Part shown: positions 10,317-22,619 of the stretch, in pieces
Layout: every line of letters begins with the position of its first letter
Position numbering within the stretch: the first letter of the stretch is position 1
Origin: Welwitschia mirabilis
Taxonomy: Eukaryota > Gnetophyta > Gnetopsida > Welwitschiales
NCBI GenBank assembly: GCA_051453625.1
Contig: JBOZIK010000001.1
Location: 175,589,228 to 175,653,227 of the forward strand
Reading direction: 5' to 3'
Length of the DNA: 64,000 nucleotides
Made by a program: the position numbers and the translations under genes
The notes under the pieces: model-generated
Seen by the model: only the letters and a program-made list of their open reading frames with translations
What the model was told of the DNA's origin: nothing
The model's database searches: none

Positions 10317-10934
10317 TTAAATACCATGTTCACTTTATCTTATGCCTTTAATGGTTACTCTTTTTAAAAGTATGATTTGGAATATCGTATAATTTATAAT
10401 TTGGAAAAGCCTTATTCCCTTGATGAAAATTCATCTCTTGAATTCGATGTGAGGAAGCTTCTTAATCCCACTAAACATTCTAAAAATCCTTCAAAATATT
10501 CTTGGATTTATTCTTTATGTAATACCTTGAATGAATTATATAATGATAATCATGATTTACAACGATTCAATAAGACATCATTTTTTAACAAAATTAATAA
10601 CTTTTTCATCTATTATATAGATTTTAAATTTGTGCTATTAAGGTTTTATTCTTTTACTTTATTTACCTTTAATTGTTATTACTCAAAAATGATTATACAC
10701 TTTGATGTTTTATTAATTTGTTTTTATTTCATTTAATTCTTATTTTACCAAAAACATATAATACATAGGATGAAAGCCCTAGAAAAATAAATATTTATTT
10801 TTTAAATAAAGTATTAAATCCAAATAAAATTTATTTTCCTTGATACTTTAAGCTTACTTTGGTATTTTCTTCTCATTTTATGTTGTTATGTTTGTATCCT
10901 TAGCTTTAACTTTTTTAGTGTGATCCCTTGAGTT
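10317..10934 (+). other. Unexplained 0.6-kb segment with a 119-codon ORF (10377-10736)
   Basis: This lies between the E1 LTR and the point where Athila-like integrase text of E2 begins. The plus-strand ORF from 10377 is open for 119 codons, unusual for this window, where coding remnants are full of stops. Its first half is of mixed, soluble composition (for example SSLEFDVRKLLNPTKHSKNP at about residues 19-38); the last 40 residues are aromatic and hydrophobic and read like AT-rich noncoding DNA. I do not recognise it. It has no match elsewhere in the window, so it is not from the repeated families here. It may be a host exon fragment or part of an unseen transposon. The ATG is only the first available one. 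Confidence 0.3.
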
Positions 10935-11205
10935 AAGTTAACTAGTTCTTTTGTACAATATCTAAGTTCATATCTTAAATAACAACTTAACCTCTAAATG
11001 ATTAGGTAATCTTTCTAAAAACGTATATCCTAATGGCTTACTTGAAATCTTTAATTTAAACAGTTGGAAAATTTATAAGGTTAATGAGTAAAGGTTAAAA
11101 ATCTATGAGTCATCTACCAATCAAACCTTGAACATGATAGAAGCACTTGTTTTAGAAGGCCCCATCAATAAGAAAGACTTTCCTACTACCATTGTCTAAA
11201 TTCTT
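10935..11205 (+). pseudogene. E2 integrase C-terminal remnant (Athila-like)
   Basis: The DNA closely parallels 55880-56180 and 25180-25450. It holds the reading around KVNE-stop-RLKIYESS (about 11080-11115), the decayed K-V-N-G-x-R-L-K box that ends integrase in Athila/Tat-type elements, and then the shared tail MIEALVLEGPINKKDF (about 11133-11180). The rest of E2 upstream is either outside the window or displaced by E1, which appears to have inserted close by. Confidence 0.7.
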
Positions 11206-13343
11206 CTTTGGTTAATTCCTTTGGTTAACATCATGCTATTACTTAAACATCTTTTATTTTAGGTATGTATCACTTTATGAAGTTATCATAAATAGTAATC
11301 TTTTACTTTAGCTTTTGAAAGTGATAAGATTAGATTCACATAATCTTAAGACATTCATATGTTTATAAATTTCATTTTAAAGGAGAATGCCTTGGTATTT
11401 TTTACTCTCTCTCAATGGTATAAGTCTTTAGTTATTTGGTAAGTCCTCCTTTGTTTATTATCTCATTACTTCATCCTCATCCTTAAAAATACTTGATTAT
11501 GTGGGAATTATTTTTTTAAAAAAAAGGAAAAATAAAGTAATAATAATCTTGGTATTTTGTATCTTGGCTAAAAAACATGATCATCATAATGTCTTACTAC
11601 ATTGGGGTAAATTATTTCGAGAGTAATCTTTGCCAATGTTGGTAGCTATGGAAACTATACTAGGGGTTACTTAGTTATTCTTCATAGGTTCTTATTTGTT
11701 TGATAGTGGTTTTGCTTTTTTTCATTACAAAATAATTATCACTTAAAGGCTACATGATCAGTGATATCTCTAGTATCATCAGAGGCATTATTTATTTCCT
11801 AGACTTGCTATGCATATAATAGTTTCATATGATCATTTTACTTTTTTAAGATTTTAATGTTTTTTTGAGGTGTAAGTAGGGAGGTCCATCTCTGAACAAC
11901 TTTTAAACATATCATTTATTATTTCAAACATTAGATCTACTTGAAGTCATCATAATCACTATCTATTTGAGTGTTACTTTATCAACCTTTTACATTATGT
12001 CATGCACTATTAAACAAGTAATTTTATGGTTTTTACTAAGGGACTTTGATAGGTTATTTCAAGTTACTGGTTATCTATTTTGACTTTTATTTTTCCTAGT
12101 TATTTTTCTTGGTGTTTTAAAATCATTTTCTTACTTTTTCATCATAATACTTAGGACTTCATCATTTAGTAGTTTTCTTATTGTTTTTTCACTCATAATT
12201 TTTTTTATAAGGATTGAATTTCTTTTAGCACTTTGAATATGATGTTTATTTAGCTCATGATGTCATTTATTTTATATGTTCCTTTAGCATCTTTTTGAGT
12301 TTCCACATATTCACTTGCTAATCTTGAATGATTTTGAGCTTGAACACAGTTGATGATTTTCCTTATCATCACTTCTTCTATTAGGTGCATTATCATTTTC
12401 ATATTTTATCACCATTTTCTCTCATCTTAGGATCTTTTAAAATTTGACTCCTTTAACTCTTAGTTTTTACTATTTCTTGGACTTCATGATGACTTCCTAA
12501 GGCCTCACTATTACAGCCATTAACTATCTTACTTTGCCTACACTTTAATTTTCACCAATCTTTTTCTTTTTGTATTAACATAATATAGGACATATTGATT
12601 TACATATGAGGGATAGGACATATTTTTAAGAGAGTTTTGAGTAAAAATTATAATTATCAGAATCATTTTGATATTTCATAATACATATATGTGATGTGAT
12701 GATATGATTGTGATTTTATATTATTTGTATAATATTCATTTTGGATATTGTTTAGTACACCTCTACCATTTCTGTAGTTCTTAATGTGGTTGTCTAGTTG
12801 AGAAGGAGCATCCTGCTTCTTCACATCCACCTATGAGCTCCTATGAAGACTTTACTATAGCATGATGAGAGGAGTAATGATTAATTTATACATAGCACTT
12901 TTGAGTTATCACTATTCTTAATGAAACATGTAGATAATTTATCTAAATTATTATGATTATATCTTTTGATAACTTTTTAATATAATGATTAATTTCTTAT
13001 TTTTAATGTGCTAAACATTTAAAGTGAAAAACTAACATAGTTTGTAAATACTCTGATTGTGTTTTCTAATTGTCATAATAATAAGCATTTTATTTTTAAG
13101 ACCAATTTTTGAATCTTATCATCACCATCATCATCTAAATAACATACAGGACAATAGTATGATTACACATAGTATCAAGGTCGTACATCTAGTTCATTAG
13201 ATTTTGATATTTAATCTTTCATAATAACCTTTATAAACTAAATTTAGGTTCTCCTATTTAGTATTTATATTAGTTAATTTAGCTCATAATTTATAGTTAT
13301 TTTCTTACTTTATCATAGACTGATAAGGCTGAGTAGGAGGTTA
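11206..13343 (+). other. E2 3' untranslated region
   Basis: No gene is seen. The stretch parallels the 3' regions of A (25480 on) and B (56181 on), sharing GATAAGATTNGATTCA...TTAAGACATT near 11316 and a GATAGGACATATTTTTAAG box near 12610. It ends in AAGGCTGAGTAGGAGGTTA (13325-13343), a purine-rich run directly before the LTR that can act as polypurine tract. Confidence 0.65.
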
Positions 13344-14595
13344 TGTTGTGATGACAAATTATACATATTTGGTGGAATATTTAAAGTAATTTTATAACAC
13401 ATGTAGAAATGTTTAAGTTGAATTTTACTAATTATGAAGAACCAATGAGATGATCATAGAGATGTGTAATTCTTAGCATTTTGAATGCATTCCATGTGAA
13501 TTCTAATACTTACATTTTAAGGAGAAGTCCAATGATTTAGGAGGTTGATTTTACTTCATTAGAGAATTCAAATGGATGATGTTCCCTTGGTTATCTAGAT
13601 GATGGTACTAGATGGTAATCCATTTGGAGAGCTAACATGGATGTTAACATGAATAGAAAGTTTATTAATCATCATTCATAACATGGTATCATTCCTATGG
13701 TCATCTGAACAATAGTTTAAGGTGATGTTTATTTTATTTAACTTATGCAGCTATGTAATGGGGTCACACACCTCTTTGGGCTGCTATGTAATGGGGTCAC
13801 ACACCTCTTTGGGCTGCTAGAGTTTTATCTAGGTCATTAGGTTTTTATTTCTATAAACTTATATGTCAAAAATATAAATTTCTCTTATACTCACTTCCAA
13901 GGACCATCTTTTATACCTAAAAATCTTGTGTTAGGAAATCAAAGGGTAAGAGTTCTATTTTAGCTATAGAGAAAAGTATTCCTTGGTCTTGAGTTATGTA
14001 TTCTCCATTGAGGTGTTGCTACTTTGTAATTAAATGCTTGATTTAAGATTAATGAAAAGGTTAATTTATTTTGATTATGTGCATCTCCATTATTATTTAT
14101 ATTGGTTATAATTCTATGATAACTTTATAGTGGATATAGATCAAAATGGAAACATTTAATACATTGATATTGGTAATTTCTTCCTTGTATTTCATTTCAT
14201 TTTGCATTTCATAATTATAGTAGTTACATTGCATTATATTCTATTTGATATATCTTATTGCTTATGCTAGTTAGGATTTAGTAATAGTATTTCCTAATTA
14301 ACTTAGGTTATAACGATTGATCTTGATGATAGAAAATAGATAGTTAAGTAGATATATTACTTAGAGTTATTCCATTTGCATCTTATTTGTAAGCATTGCA
14401 TTGGAATATATCTTACATTGTATTTCTACATTATTCATATTTAATTTGCTTAAATAAAAGACAACCAAAGAAACTTCACCAAATCAATTCTCTAACTTTG
14501 AACCTAGTGCTTTTAACAGATTATGACATTTAGATTAACTCTCAACTAAACTAGCATTTTCTTTATGCAATTTTATGATTGATAGGGATTTTGAT
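13344..14595 (+). repeat. E2 LTR copy a
   Basis: Begins TGTTGTGATGACAAATT after a purine run. It shares the family LTR text GGATATTTNGATAGGTTTA...GATTATGAGAA and the downstream GGTGTTGCTACTTTGTAA block. The right end is truncated relative to other family LTRs, and a 33-base tandem duplication lies inside it (13750-13815). Confidence 0.75.
13750..13815. repeat. Exact 33-bp tandem duplication
   Basis: Two identical 33-base units at 13750-13782 and 13783-13815, starting GCTATGTAATGGGGTCACAC. They are identical although the LTR around them is heavily diverged, so the duplication is recent. LTR copy b has one unit. Confidence 0.95.
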
Positions 14596-15342
14596 GGAAA
14601 AAATTAATTATTGGGATAGTTTTAAGCTTTTACAATACATATCTTTAATTTTTTGGTCTAATTATGATTTCATATTATTTATGTGATATGCATTTTGGAT
14701 AATATTTAGTATGCTTCTATCTCAATTATTTTTGTAGTTCTCAGTGCATACTATCTAGTTGAAAAGGAGCATCATCCTTCTTGACCTCCACCTGTGAGCT
14801 CTTATGAAGACTGCATTATAGAACAATGAGGGAGTAACATTAAAATCATTATTAATGTATTTACTCTTTTTGCAAATTATACTTAAAAACTTAATGATTA
14901 ATTTATACATAGTACTTTGAACTTATCACTATTCTTGATTAAACATGTATATCATTTATTTAACTTATTATGGTTACATATTTTGATAACTTTTTGATAT
15001 AACATTTAGATTTTATTTTTTGATGTGTTGAACATTTTAAGTTAGGGGTTAATTTAGTTTGTAAATGCTCTGATCTTGTTTTCTAATGGTTATGATCATA
15101 GGCATTTTATTTTTTAGTCCAATTTTTAAAGCCTATCATCTCCATTATCATCCAGACAACATACAAAATAATAGTATGGTCACACACTTTGCATATGTTC
15201 AATTTATCAGATTTTGATATTGATAAGGTTTTTGAACTAAATTCATGTTTCTCTATTTACTATTTATCTTAGTTAATTTGGCTCATAATTTGTAGTTATT
15301 TACTTACTTTGTTAGGACCTAACAAGGCTAAGTGAAAATCTA

Positions 15343-16596
15343 TGTTGTGATGACAAATTATATGTATTTAATGCGGTATTTTGAGTACTTTTGCAAAATA
15401 TTTAGATAGGTTTAAGTGTAGTTTTGATGATTATGAGAACTAATGAAATGATGATGAAAATGTGTGATTCTTAGCATATTTGAAGGCATTTCAGACAAAT
15501 TCTAATATTTAGCATTATGAGGAGGAGCATAATAATCCGAGATGCTAATTTTACTTCATTGACGAATTCAAAAGGATGACATTGTCTTAGTTATCTAGAT
15601 GATGGTACCAAATGATAGCTCATTTAGAGAGCTAACATAAATGCTAACATGAATGGGCAGTTGATTAATCATCTTTTATGATATGGTATCATCCCTATGA
15701 TCATCTAGATGATAGTCTAGGATGACATTTAGTTTATGTAACCAATGAACCTAAATTTGTAAAGAGGTTATGCACCTATTTGAGCTACTACAATTTTGTT
15801 TAGGCTATTAGTGTTTTATTTGTAAAAATGTTTATGTAAAAATTATAAATATCCCTTACTCTAAATTCTAAGAACCACCTTTTCTACCTAAAGTTCTTGT
15901 GATGGGATATAAAACGATAAGACATCCATCTTAGATATAGAGATAACTCTTCCTTAGTATTAGGTTGTGTATCCTTCATTGAGTACTACTACTTTATAAG
16001 TGGATCTTAATTTGATATTAATGAAAAAGTTGATTTATTTTTATTATGTTCATTTCCCATATGATTTAGATTGCATATAATATGATGATAGATTTATAGT
16101 TAATATAGATCATAAGGAAAACCCTTAATAGGTTTATATCATTAGTTTAATACTTTAATTTTGCTTCATATTACATTTTGATAACTACAGTAGTTTCATT
16201 CCATTATATTTTATTTGATGTACCTTATAGCTTATGATAGTTAAGATTAAGTAATAGTTTTTCCTAATTGGTCTAGATTATAAAGGATAATCTTGGCAAT
16301 AGTAAGTCGGTAGTTAAGTAGATTTATTCCTTAGAAATATTTCATTTACATTTCATTTAGAAGCATTTGATTAACATACCTATTACATTGTATTTCTTCA
16401 TTGTTCTTATTTCATTTAGTTAAATGGGGAAAAAAACCAAAAGTACTTCACCAAATTAATTATCTAACTTATAGTCTAGTGCCTTTAACAAATTGTAACA
16501 TTTGAGTTAACTCCATACTATATTAGTGTGTGTTTTTGACAAGCATTTATGATTCATAAGGATTTGCTTAATGATTAAGGATTACATATATATGTA
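15343..16596 (+). repeat. E2 LTR copy b
   Basis: Starts TGTTGTGATGACAAATTATA after AAGGCTAAGTGAAAATCTA. It carries the palindrome ATCATCTAGATGAT at 15700-15713 and the usual LTR tail ending in a TATATATG-rich stretch near 16590. The exact end is uncertain. Confidence 0.7.
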
Positions 16597-18125
16597 CTAA
16601 AATAGTGATGTTCATTACTAAGTGTAAAAGACCCCTCCTATCTTCCTATCATCTTCATTAGAGCTAATGAAAGGAAAAAATATTTTAAAACATAATTTTA
16701 TAAAAACTATAAATAATTTTATAATTCAATATAAAATAATTTTACTATAATGTCAAAAGAAACCATATGAATAATATGAGTAAATAGCATATTTGAAAGG
16801 ATTGATAAGTCCTTGATAGTTGAAGATTGATGAAGATCCAATATCAAGAGTTTCTTTGCTTTAAGATTTCAAGATCCAAGCTCCATAGGTAAGATAATGA
16901 AAGAAAAGGAGAGGAAAGAAGGAAGTACAATCACATGGAAGAATGAAAAGCATCTTATTTTTGAAAAATAGGAAACAATATCTATTTATAGATAAATAAA
17001 GAAACATAGCATAAGATCCCAAAATCACATAATTTAGCATTAAAAAGTAAAATGAGTAATAAGTAACATTAGAGTACAAAAAGAAATCATATTTATGATT
17101 TATTCACCTAACTAGGATAAGTAATCTTCTTTTTCTAATTAGTAAGGATAATTACATGTATAATTCCTCATGCTAGATCCTTCTTAATCCTTCATAATCT
17201 CACAAGTAATTTTAAGTCATTCAAGACATGTATCAAAAGAATAAATGCATAAATCTCAAAATTGTTTTATGGAATAATGAGATAAACTCTTTAATTCCAA
17301 TAAGTAGCAAAATAAATAGGCTATAAATCAAGTGTCCTTACACATCTTAAGTACATAAAAGTTATCATAGAGTAAATCTAATTGTTTATCATTCTTGGTT
17401 CAAGGTAAAAGTGCATTTACTTATTTACATGATCATTTATTCCATAATGCATATAATTTATTAATCACATAATACAAAGAAGAAAATGTTTATTTGTAAT
17501 ATAATATACCTGTTATATTTGCCAATAATTTAAATGAGTAAATAAAATGTAAAATTTATTATTATATCTTAAAATTTTTAATTTATTATTTTTATCATGT
17601 GGTTATAATTCTTTACATAATGGGGTTATGTAATTTTAGATATTTGAATAGATTTTCTTATAAAAAGCTTCTAACATAATTGTTATCATTTTCATTATGA
17701 ATTATAAAAATTATAAGCAAAGATTAATTTAAAATGCCATCTTATTTTGATAAGGCATTTAAAGAAGAGTAATATATCATATGATTAAAATCTTAATATA
17801 ATTAATACACATATAATTAAAGTTTACAATATATAAGATACAACATAATTTATCTATCTATAATAAAATCTCTTAATTTGCAATATTAATTGTAAATTTT
17901 AGGAGTTCAATACTACTATAAAAACATGAAATATTACTAAATAATATGGGAAGAGGAAAGTTCTTGGTGTTTTCCTTGTATTTTTATTACATTGAAGATT
18001 AATTTACATGTGTTAAATGTCTTTCTATTTTATATAATAGAAAATAGGGTTAAAAAATTACTATATGCATCTAAAACATAAGATAAGGAAAAAAAATTTA
18101 TAATAATAAATTTAAAAGAATAAGG
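16597..18125 (-). other. AT-rich stretch with a minus-strand LTR-like promoter; no gene
   Basis: On the minus strand TATAAATAG (16990 down to 16982) is followed by a pyrimidine-rich leader and GGAGGGGTC near 16635, which resembles a retroelement U3-R-U5. The 72-codon minus ORF at 16861-17079 covers this promoter-like part and is not convincing. The rest, 17100-18125, is very AT-rich and shows nothing I can name. Because element A sits between 18126 and 30639, this stretch may once have joined 30640 onward and could be the 3' end of element F. That is inference. Confidence 0.35.
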
Positions 18126-19337
18126 TGATACCACCAAGCTATATATTTTTGATAGGACATTTTGAGTAGTTTTTTAGAATATTAAACATGTCTATGCTAA
18201 GTTTTAATGATAATGGAGAGCTAAGACAAATGTTATGAAAACATGTAGCCTCTTTTATATTTGATAGAATTTGAAACAAATTATAATACTTTATATTTAA
18301 AGTAGTGATCTTAAAATTAAAGAAACTAAAGAAACACAAGAAATATTTTATAAAATCCCATCATAACCTCATAGTCTGGATGACAGTATGGATGGCAAAA
18401 GTAACTAAGCTAGAGAGGATGCTTACTAAATTAACCTACTAGCTAATGTGGAACTTGTATGACTAGCATCATCCCTTGTGAGATCCAGATGACTAGTAAG
18501 ATGACTCTTAAAATTAACACTTTATCAAACTTCACGAAACTCTAACCATGTGGCTTACATCTTCTTGTGTGGCTATTAGGGTTGTTAGTATATCTACTAG
18601 TATTTGTTGATTTTAGAGTATATTTTGTAATGAATACCTCTCTGCGCTCAACTCTATTTTATATTTTTTGACATAGTAAATTCGTATTATAAGAAATTAA
18701 AGGGAAAGAGGTCTGTCTATTATTGTTATAGGGAGACATCTTCCTTAGTGTTGGAGTATGTATTTTTTATTTAGGTGCTACTAATTTGTAACATGAATGT
18801 TTCTTTGACATAATCAAAACATGATTTTCCTTTTCATATATTTGGTTACATGCATCTTAATTATGGTTTATGTTTCTTATGATTATGTGCTAGATTTATT
18901 TATGATATAGATCACAAGGGCAATCTTTATTAAGGTTTACATGATAGTTTAGGTGCATTACATTTCATTTACTAGATTAATGTTGCATTGTTTTCATATT
19001 CTCTTTAGTGTACTTAATAGCTTAGGTTGGTTTTAGTCTAGCGATAGATTTTCCTAATTGGTCTAGGTTGTATAGGAATGATCTCCATGATAGGTTGATT
19101 TGATAATCTTATAGAAGTTGCATTTAAAATTGAATTTTTATCTCATTTAAATAGTGTGTTCATTTGCATTATTATTGTTCTACTTAAAGATTACAAAGTA
19201 TTTTATTTTTAAATGATTTTACAAAATTTGAATTACTCCCATTTGTATTAGTATACTGTGTTATGCAATATATATATATATATGATTTTAAGGATTTATT
19301 TAATAATGTAGTATTTGCATAAACATGCATCACAATA
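18126..19337 (+). repeat. A 5' LTR, 1212 bp
   Basis: Starts TGATACCACCAAGC and ends CACAATA (CACAACA in B), directly before the primer site. It aligns along its length with 29389-30639, for example CTAATGTGGAACTTGTATGA at 18438 and its partner near 29688. The many differences point to an old insertion. Confidence 0.85.
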
Positions 19338-19339
19338 TC

Positions 19340-19357
19340 TTGGTACCATTACTGAGG
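19340..19357 (+). other. A primer-binding site, tRNA-Asp type
   Basis: TGGTACCATTACTGAGGA (19341-19358) matches TGGCGCCGTTGCCGGGGA, the tRNA-Asp-type site common in plant gypsy elements, at 12 of 18 bases. All six differences are C-to-T or G-to-A. Confidence 0.8.
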
Positions 19358-19358
19358 A

Positions 19359-20039
19359 AGGATACTTAGAGTTCAAATATTATCATTGCTAGATAAATGC
19401 TTTAAATTTTAGTTTAGGTATTTGTATCCAGTACCAGTACATTTTTATAATAGAAACATAGGTTTTCCTTTTTGCATTTTTCATTTTGCATTCCAAAAAT
19501 AATGCCCTGTCATCCTCTTTCTCGTTCAACTGATTTATGATGATAATGACCTATGAAACTTAGGGTTTTTTTATTTTCTTAAGAATTTGGGTTTTTATCT
19601 TATCATTCCATTTATGATTCAGATGACTTAATGGATGATGGTTATTTTCATTTTCTAATGCTTCACAATTCTATTTTTATATTTCTTTTATTTTAGGTTT
19701 TTTTGTATCTACTACCATATAGGTACATCATGTAGATGACCATAGCGATGATGCTTATAGAAATAGAACTAAGCATATTGGGACATGATAAACTCTAATA
19801 AAAAGGCAAAATATCATATATTTTAGCTATTAATCTTAGAAAATATCTTATAAGGTTTAATTAACTATGAACTTAGCCTAAGTATGCACACCCTAGGTAT
19901 GCAAAATATTCCAAGAATTGAGTAAGAATATTTCTCTGCATTTATTATTTCTAAACCTAATTTTTGAAATATACTTTTTGCAAAAAAAAAAATTTAAAAT
20001 AAATTAATTTTATTACAATGTTAAATTTATCATGAAAAC
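19359..20039 (+). other. A 5' leader
   Basis: Untranslated leader between primer site and gag. T-rich runs alternate with TTTTTGCATTTTTCATTTTGCA text. The corresponding leader of D' (44560-45000) is A-rich on the plus strand, which is the same bias seen from the other side. No ORF is present. Confidence 0.6.
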
Positions 20040-21540
20040 AAAAATAGATTACTTGGCCTAACCCTCCTATTATGATTAGAACCTCTACTACCCCCCTAAA
20101 TCTAAATGCTAATGTCACCCTTAAAGAACTAATTATAAATAATAAACATAAAATTCAAAATTCTTTGATCTACCTCCTAGTAATGATGTTGAGTTAAGAA
20201 ATCTAAATGCTTATCCTATTTTTAATGAAGAAAATGATGAATATCCCCTTAACGTATAGCCGAAATTGAATAATTAGTGCTTACTTCTAGAAACAATAAG
20301 AACCAAATTAGTGATTGTACTTACACGGTTATCTTTTTCATTGCTTTAAAAGAAAATCCAAATTATGGTTAAGAACTATTTCACATAAAAGCTTAATTAA
20401 GAATGTGAAATTAAGTTCTAGAAGAATTTATAAAGAGATTTATAAGTAAAACAATAATAAAAGAAAGGAAGAGAAAGGTGATAAATTTCTAGCAATAACC
20501 TAATAAAGGTTATGCTTTCACTTATGAATGATTTTTTATTGCAAAACATTCTAATCCTATATATCCATTCAATCAAGAATAACTAGTATATTATTTATAT
20601 AATGAACTTAATAGCCAAATAAAATAACTTATAGATTTTTCATGTGAAGGAATATTGATGAATCTCATGTTAGAAAATGCATGGAGATTATTAGAAGAAA
20701 TAGTAGAAGTAAGACAAACATGGCCTAAATTAAGAGATAAAGAAATTCATATTGTAGGCCAAATAACAAAGGATATTAAAGAATAAAAATAAGAAAATAA
20801 GCCAGTAAAAACAAAAATAAAACCAATAAACATCATTATGGATTTCATAAAAACAATATAAAAATACACTCAAATGATTTTAAATGCAAAAGTAACAACT
20901 AAAAAAAGCGTGGTTATGGTTTCAACTTGTGATTTATGTAAATAAAATTATTATGTAACAAAAGAGTGTCCTTCATTACCTACTTACAAAGAAAATATTC
21001 ATAAAGAAGTGTGTGCATTCAATCAAAAGTCTTCAAACTTTAAATCCAAATCAAAATTAAAAACAATTCCAATATAGAATGAATGGATAATTTAATTTTC
21101 AGTCCTTTAAGAATAAATTTAATAACATTTAAACAAATCATCCAAATTTTCAACCATTAGAAATATTTTTAAGAATGGTAATGTTTAAATAAACAACTCA
21201 AATTTTTAATAAAATAACTCAAATTGTTAAGCAAGCATATCAAACTCATAAAACTAAAATGATCTACTTATAAATTACATTGATGAATTATGAAAATCTT
21301 AAGAGAAGATAAATTCAAACATTGAAAATGTTGTGAATGTTCTTTAACATACTATACCTGTAGATTAAAGACCATAAGGGTTACTTACAACATAACCATT
21401 ACTAAACCATAATGAAGTAAGAAAAGATTGTAAGGTTGTGATAAGAAGTATCATTAATACAACATCTCCTACCCATGAGGCTTCAACATTCTAAAATGAT
21501 ATGAATGAAAAAGAAAAAGAGGATATTGAAATCTTAGAAA
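20040..21540 (+). pseudogene. A gag remnant
   Basis: Capsid/nucleocapsid precursor. Near 20110 the frame reads NLNANVTLKELI, a start block shared with D (near 50530 on the minus strand), then ELRNLNAYPIFNEENDEYP near 20190-20245. The most conserved part, about 20625-20730, reads LIDFSCEGILMNLMLENAWR followed by LLEE and QTWP. It has the same layout as Athila gag, where a short loop is followed by the LLEE helix. A zinc knuckle remnant CDLCK...KECPS lies near 20927-20980 and VCAFNQ follows. At about 21360-21400 is the RPQG-type C-terminal linker, better kept in B. Stops, mostly TAA and TAG, and frame changes abound. Confidence 0.75.
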
Positions 21541-21589
21541 TCATACTTTTCCTTCTTCTTTAAGTGATAATATTAATAAGAAAAAGTCT

Positions 21590-22600
21590 TCTCAAAATAA
21601 AGGTAAGAAACCTACTATTCTTTGGCTTAATAGACTAAATACTAATCCTACTTTTGATGATCATTTTAAAGTTTTAATATAAAATGTGAGTATAGATTTA
21701 CCATTTTGAAAACTATCACAAGAAAATCTTAAATATTCTAAGTTGTGAAAAATCTAATTAGGAGATAAAAAAAGAGCTATACCTAGTAAATTCTTCATAG
21801 ACTAATCTATGACCAACTTAGTTTTACAAAAATGTCCAAAATTTAAGAATCCAGGGATAGCAATAATTAGTGTCATTTTAGAAAAAAACAAAATAATAAA
21901 GGAAGCCTTAATAAATATAGAAGAGAGTGTTAATATTATGGCTTGATACATTTGTTAATGACTTGGTTTGAAAAGTAGAATTAAACTTACATGAATTGTC
22001 TTAAATACATCAACAAAAAAACCTTTATGAATAATAAAAGATTTGGTGATTTAAATTGAGGAAGATTCTATCAAATATATGCAGTTACAATTGAAGTTAA
22101 GCATAACATAGGTTATCCACTACTTCTAGGTAGATCATTTTATGTAAAAGCCTGTTGTATTATTGATACAAGAACTAGACTAATAAAATGTCACTTAAAC
22201 AATAAAAGGTTTACCATTAGAGTTTTTGATGCTACTAAAAATGACCTAGGTGATGAGTTGAATATTGAAGGAGAAATTTAGCCAACTCTATTTTTATAGC
22301 ATCATTCACTTAAAGAGAGAGGATTAATTCTTCATAATCCTACCTTATATGATGATCCACTTAAAGTAGAAAACTTAAAATCTTTTGATAAATATCAACT
22401 CAACTATGAGTATTCAGATATTAACCATCTTAATTAAGAGAGTGAAGAAACCAAAAATATAATATGTAAAGAAGTCCAATATCTAAGAAACAACTAATAT
22501 TTCATATTTTGATTGATATCATTTATTGTAGCTATCTAGAGAATAGTCTGAGACAATAATTAACTTTGACAAAAAATTAAAGAAATTAAGAATCTAAAAT
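21590..22600 (+). pseudogene. A protease and linker remnant
   Basis: Reads LQKCPKFKNPGIAIISVILE at about 21825-21885, then ALINIEESVNIMA (about 21905-21945). In this group the protease has D-L-G-A before S-I/V-N-x-M-P, so the catalytic Asp-Leu-Gly-Ala is now Asn-Ile-Glu-Glu. Text like GYPLLLGRSFYVKA (about 22105-22150) is the L-G-R-P-F block that ends the protease/linker. The frame is broken several times. The equivalent in B (52620-52760) is better preserved. Confidence 0.7.
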
Positions 22601-22619
22601 TAAATCTGAAATCTTTACC

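Larger units (their letters stand above)
12600..16596 (+). repeat. E2 tandem duplication of 3'UTR end plus LTR, two units of about 2 kb
   Basis: Unit 1 (about 12600-14595) and unit 2 (about 14596-16596) align over their length: the GAGAAGGAGCATC...CTTCTT...CCACCTNTGAGCTC block at 12800 and 14760, the TGTTGTGATGACAAATTATA LTR start at 13344 and 15343, and the LTR tail GTTAACTC near 14533 and 16505. Each unit therefore holds the last 0.75 kb of the 3'UTR and one LTR. Many base differences show that the duplication is old. Normal LTR elements have one LTR per end, so this arose by unequal recombination or by two related insertions. Confidence 0.7.
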
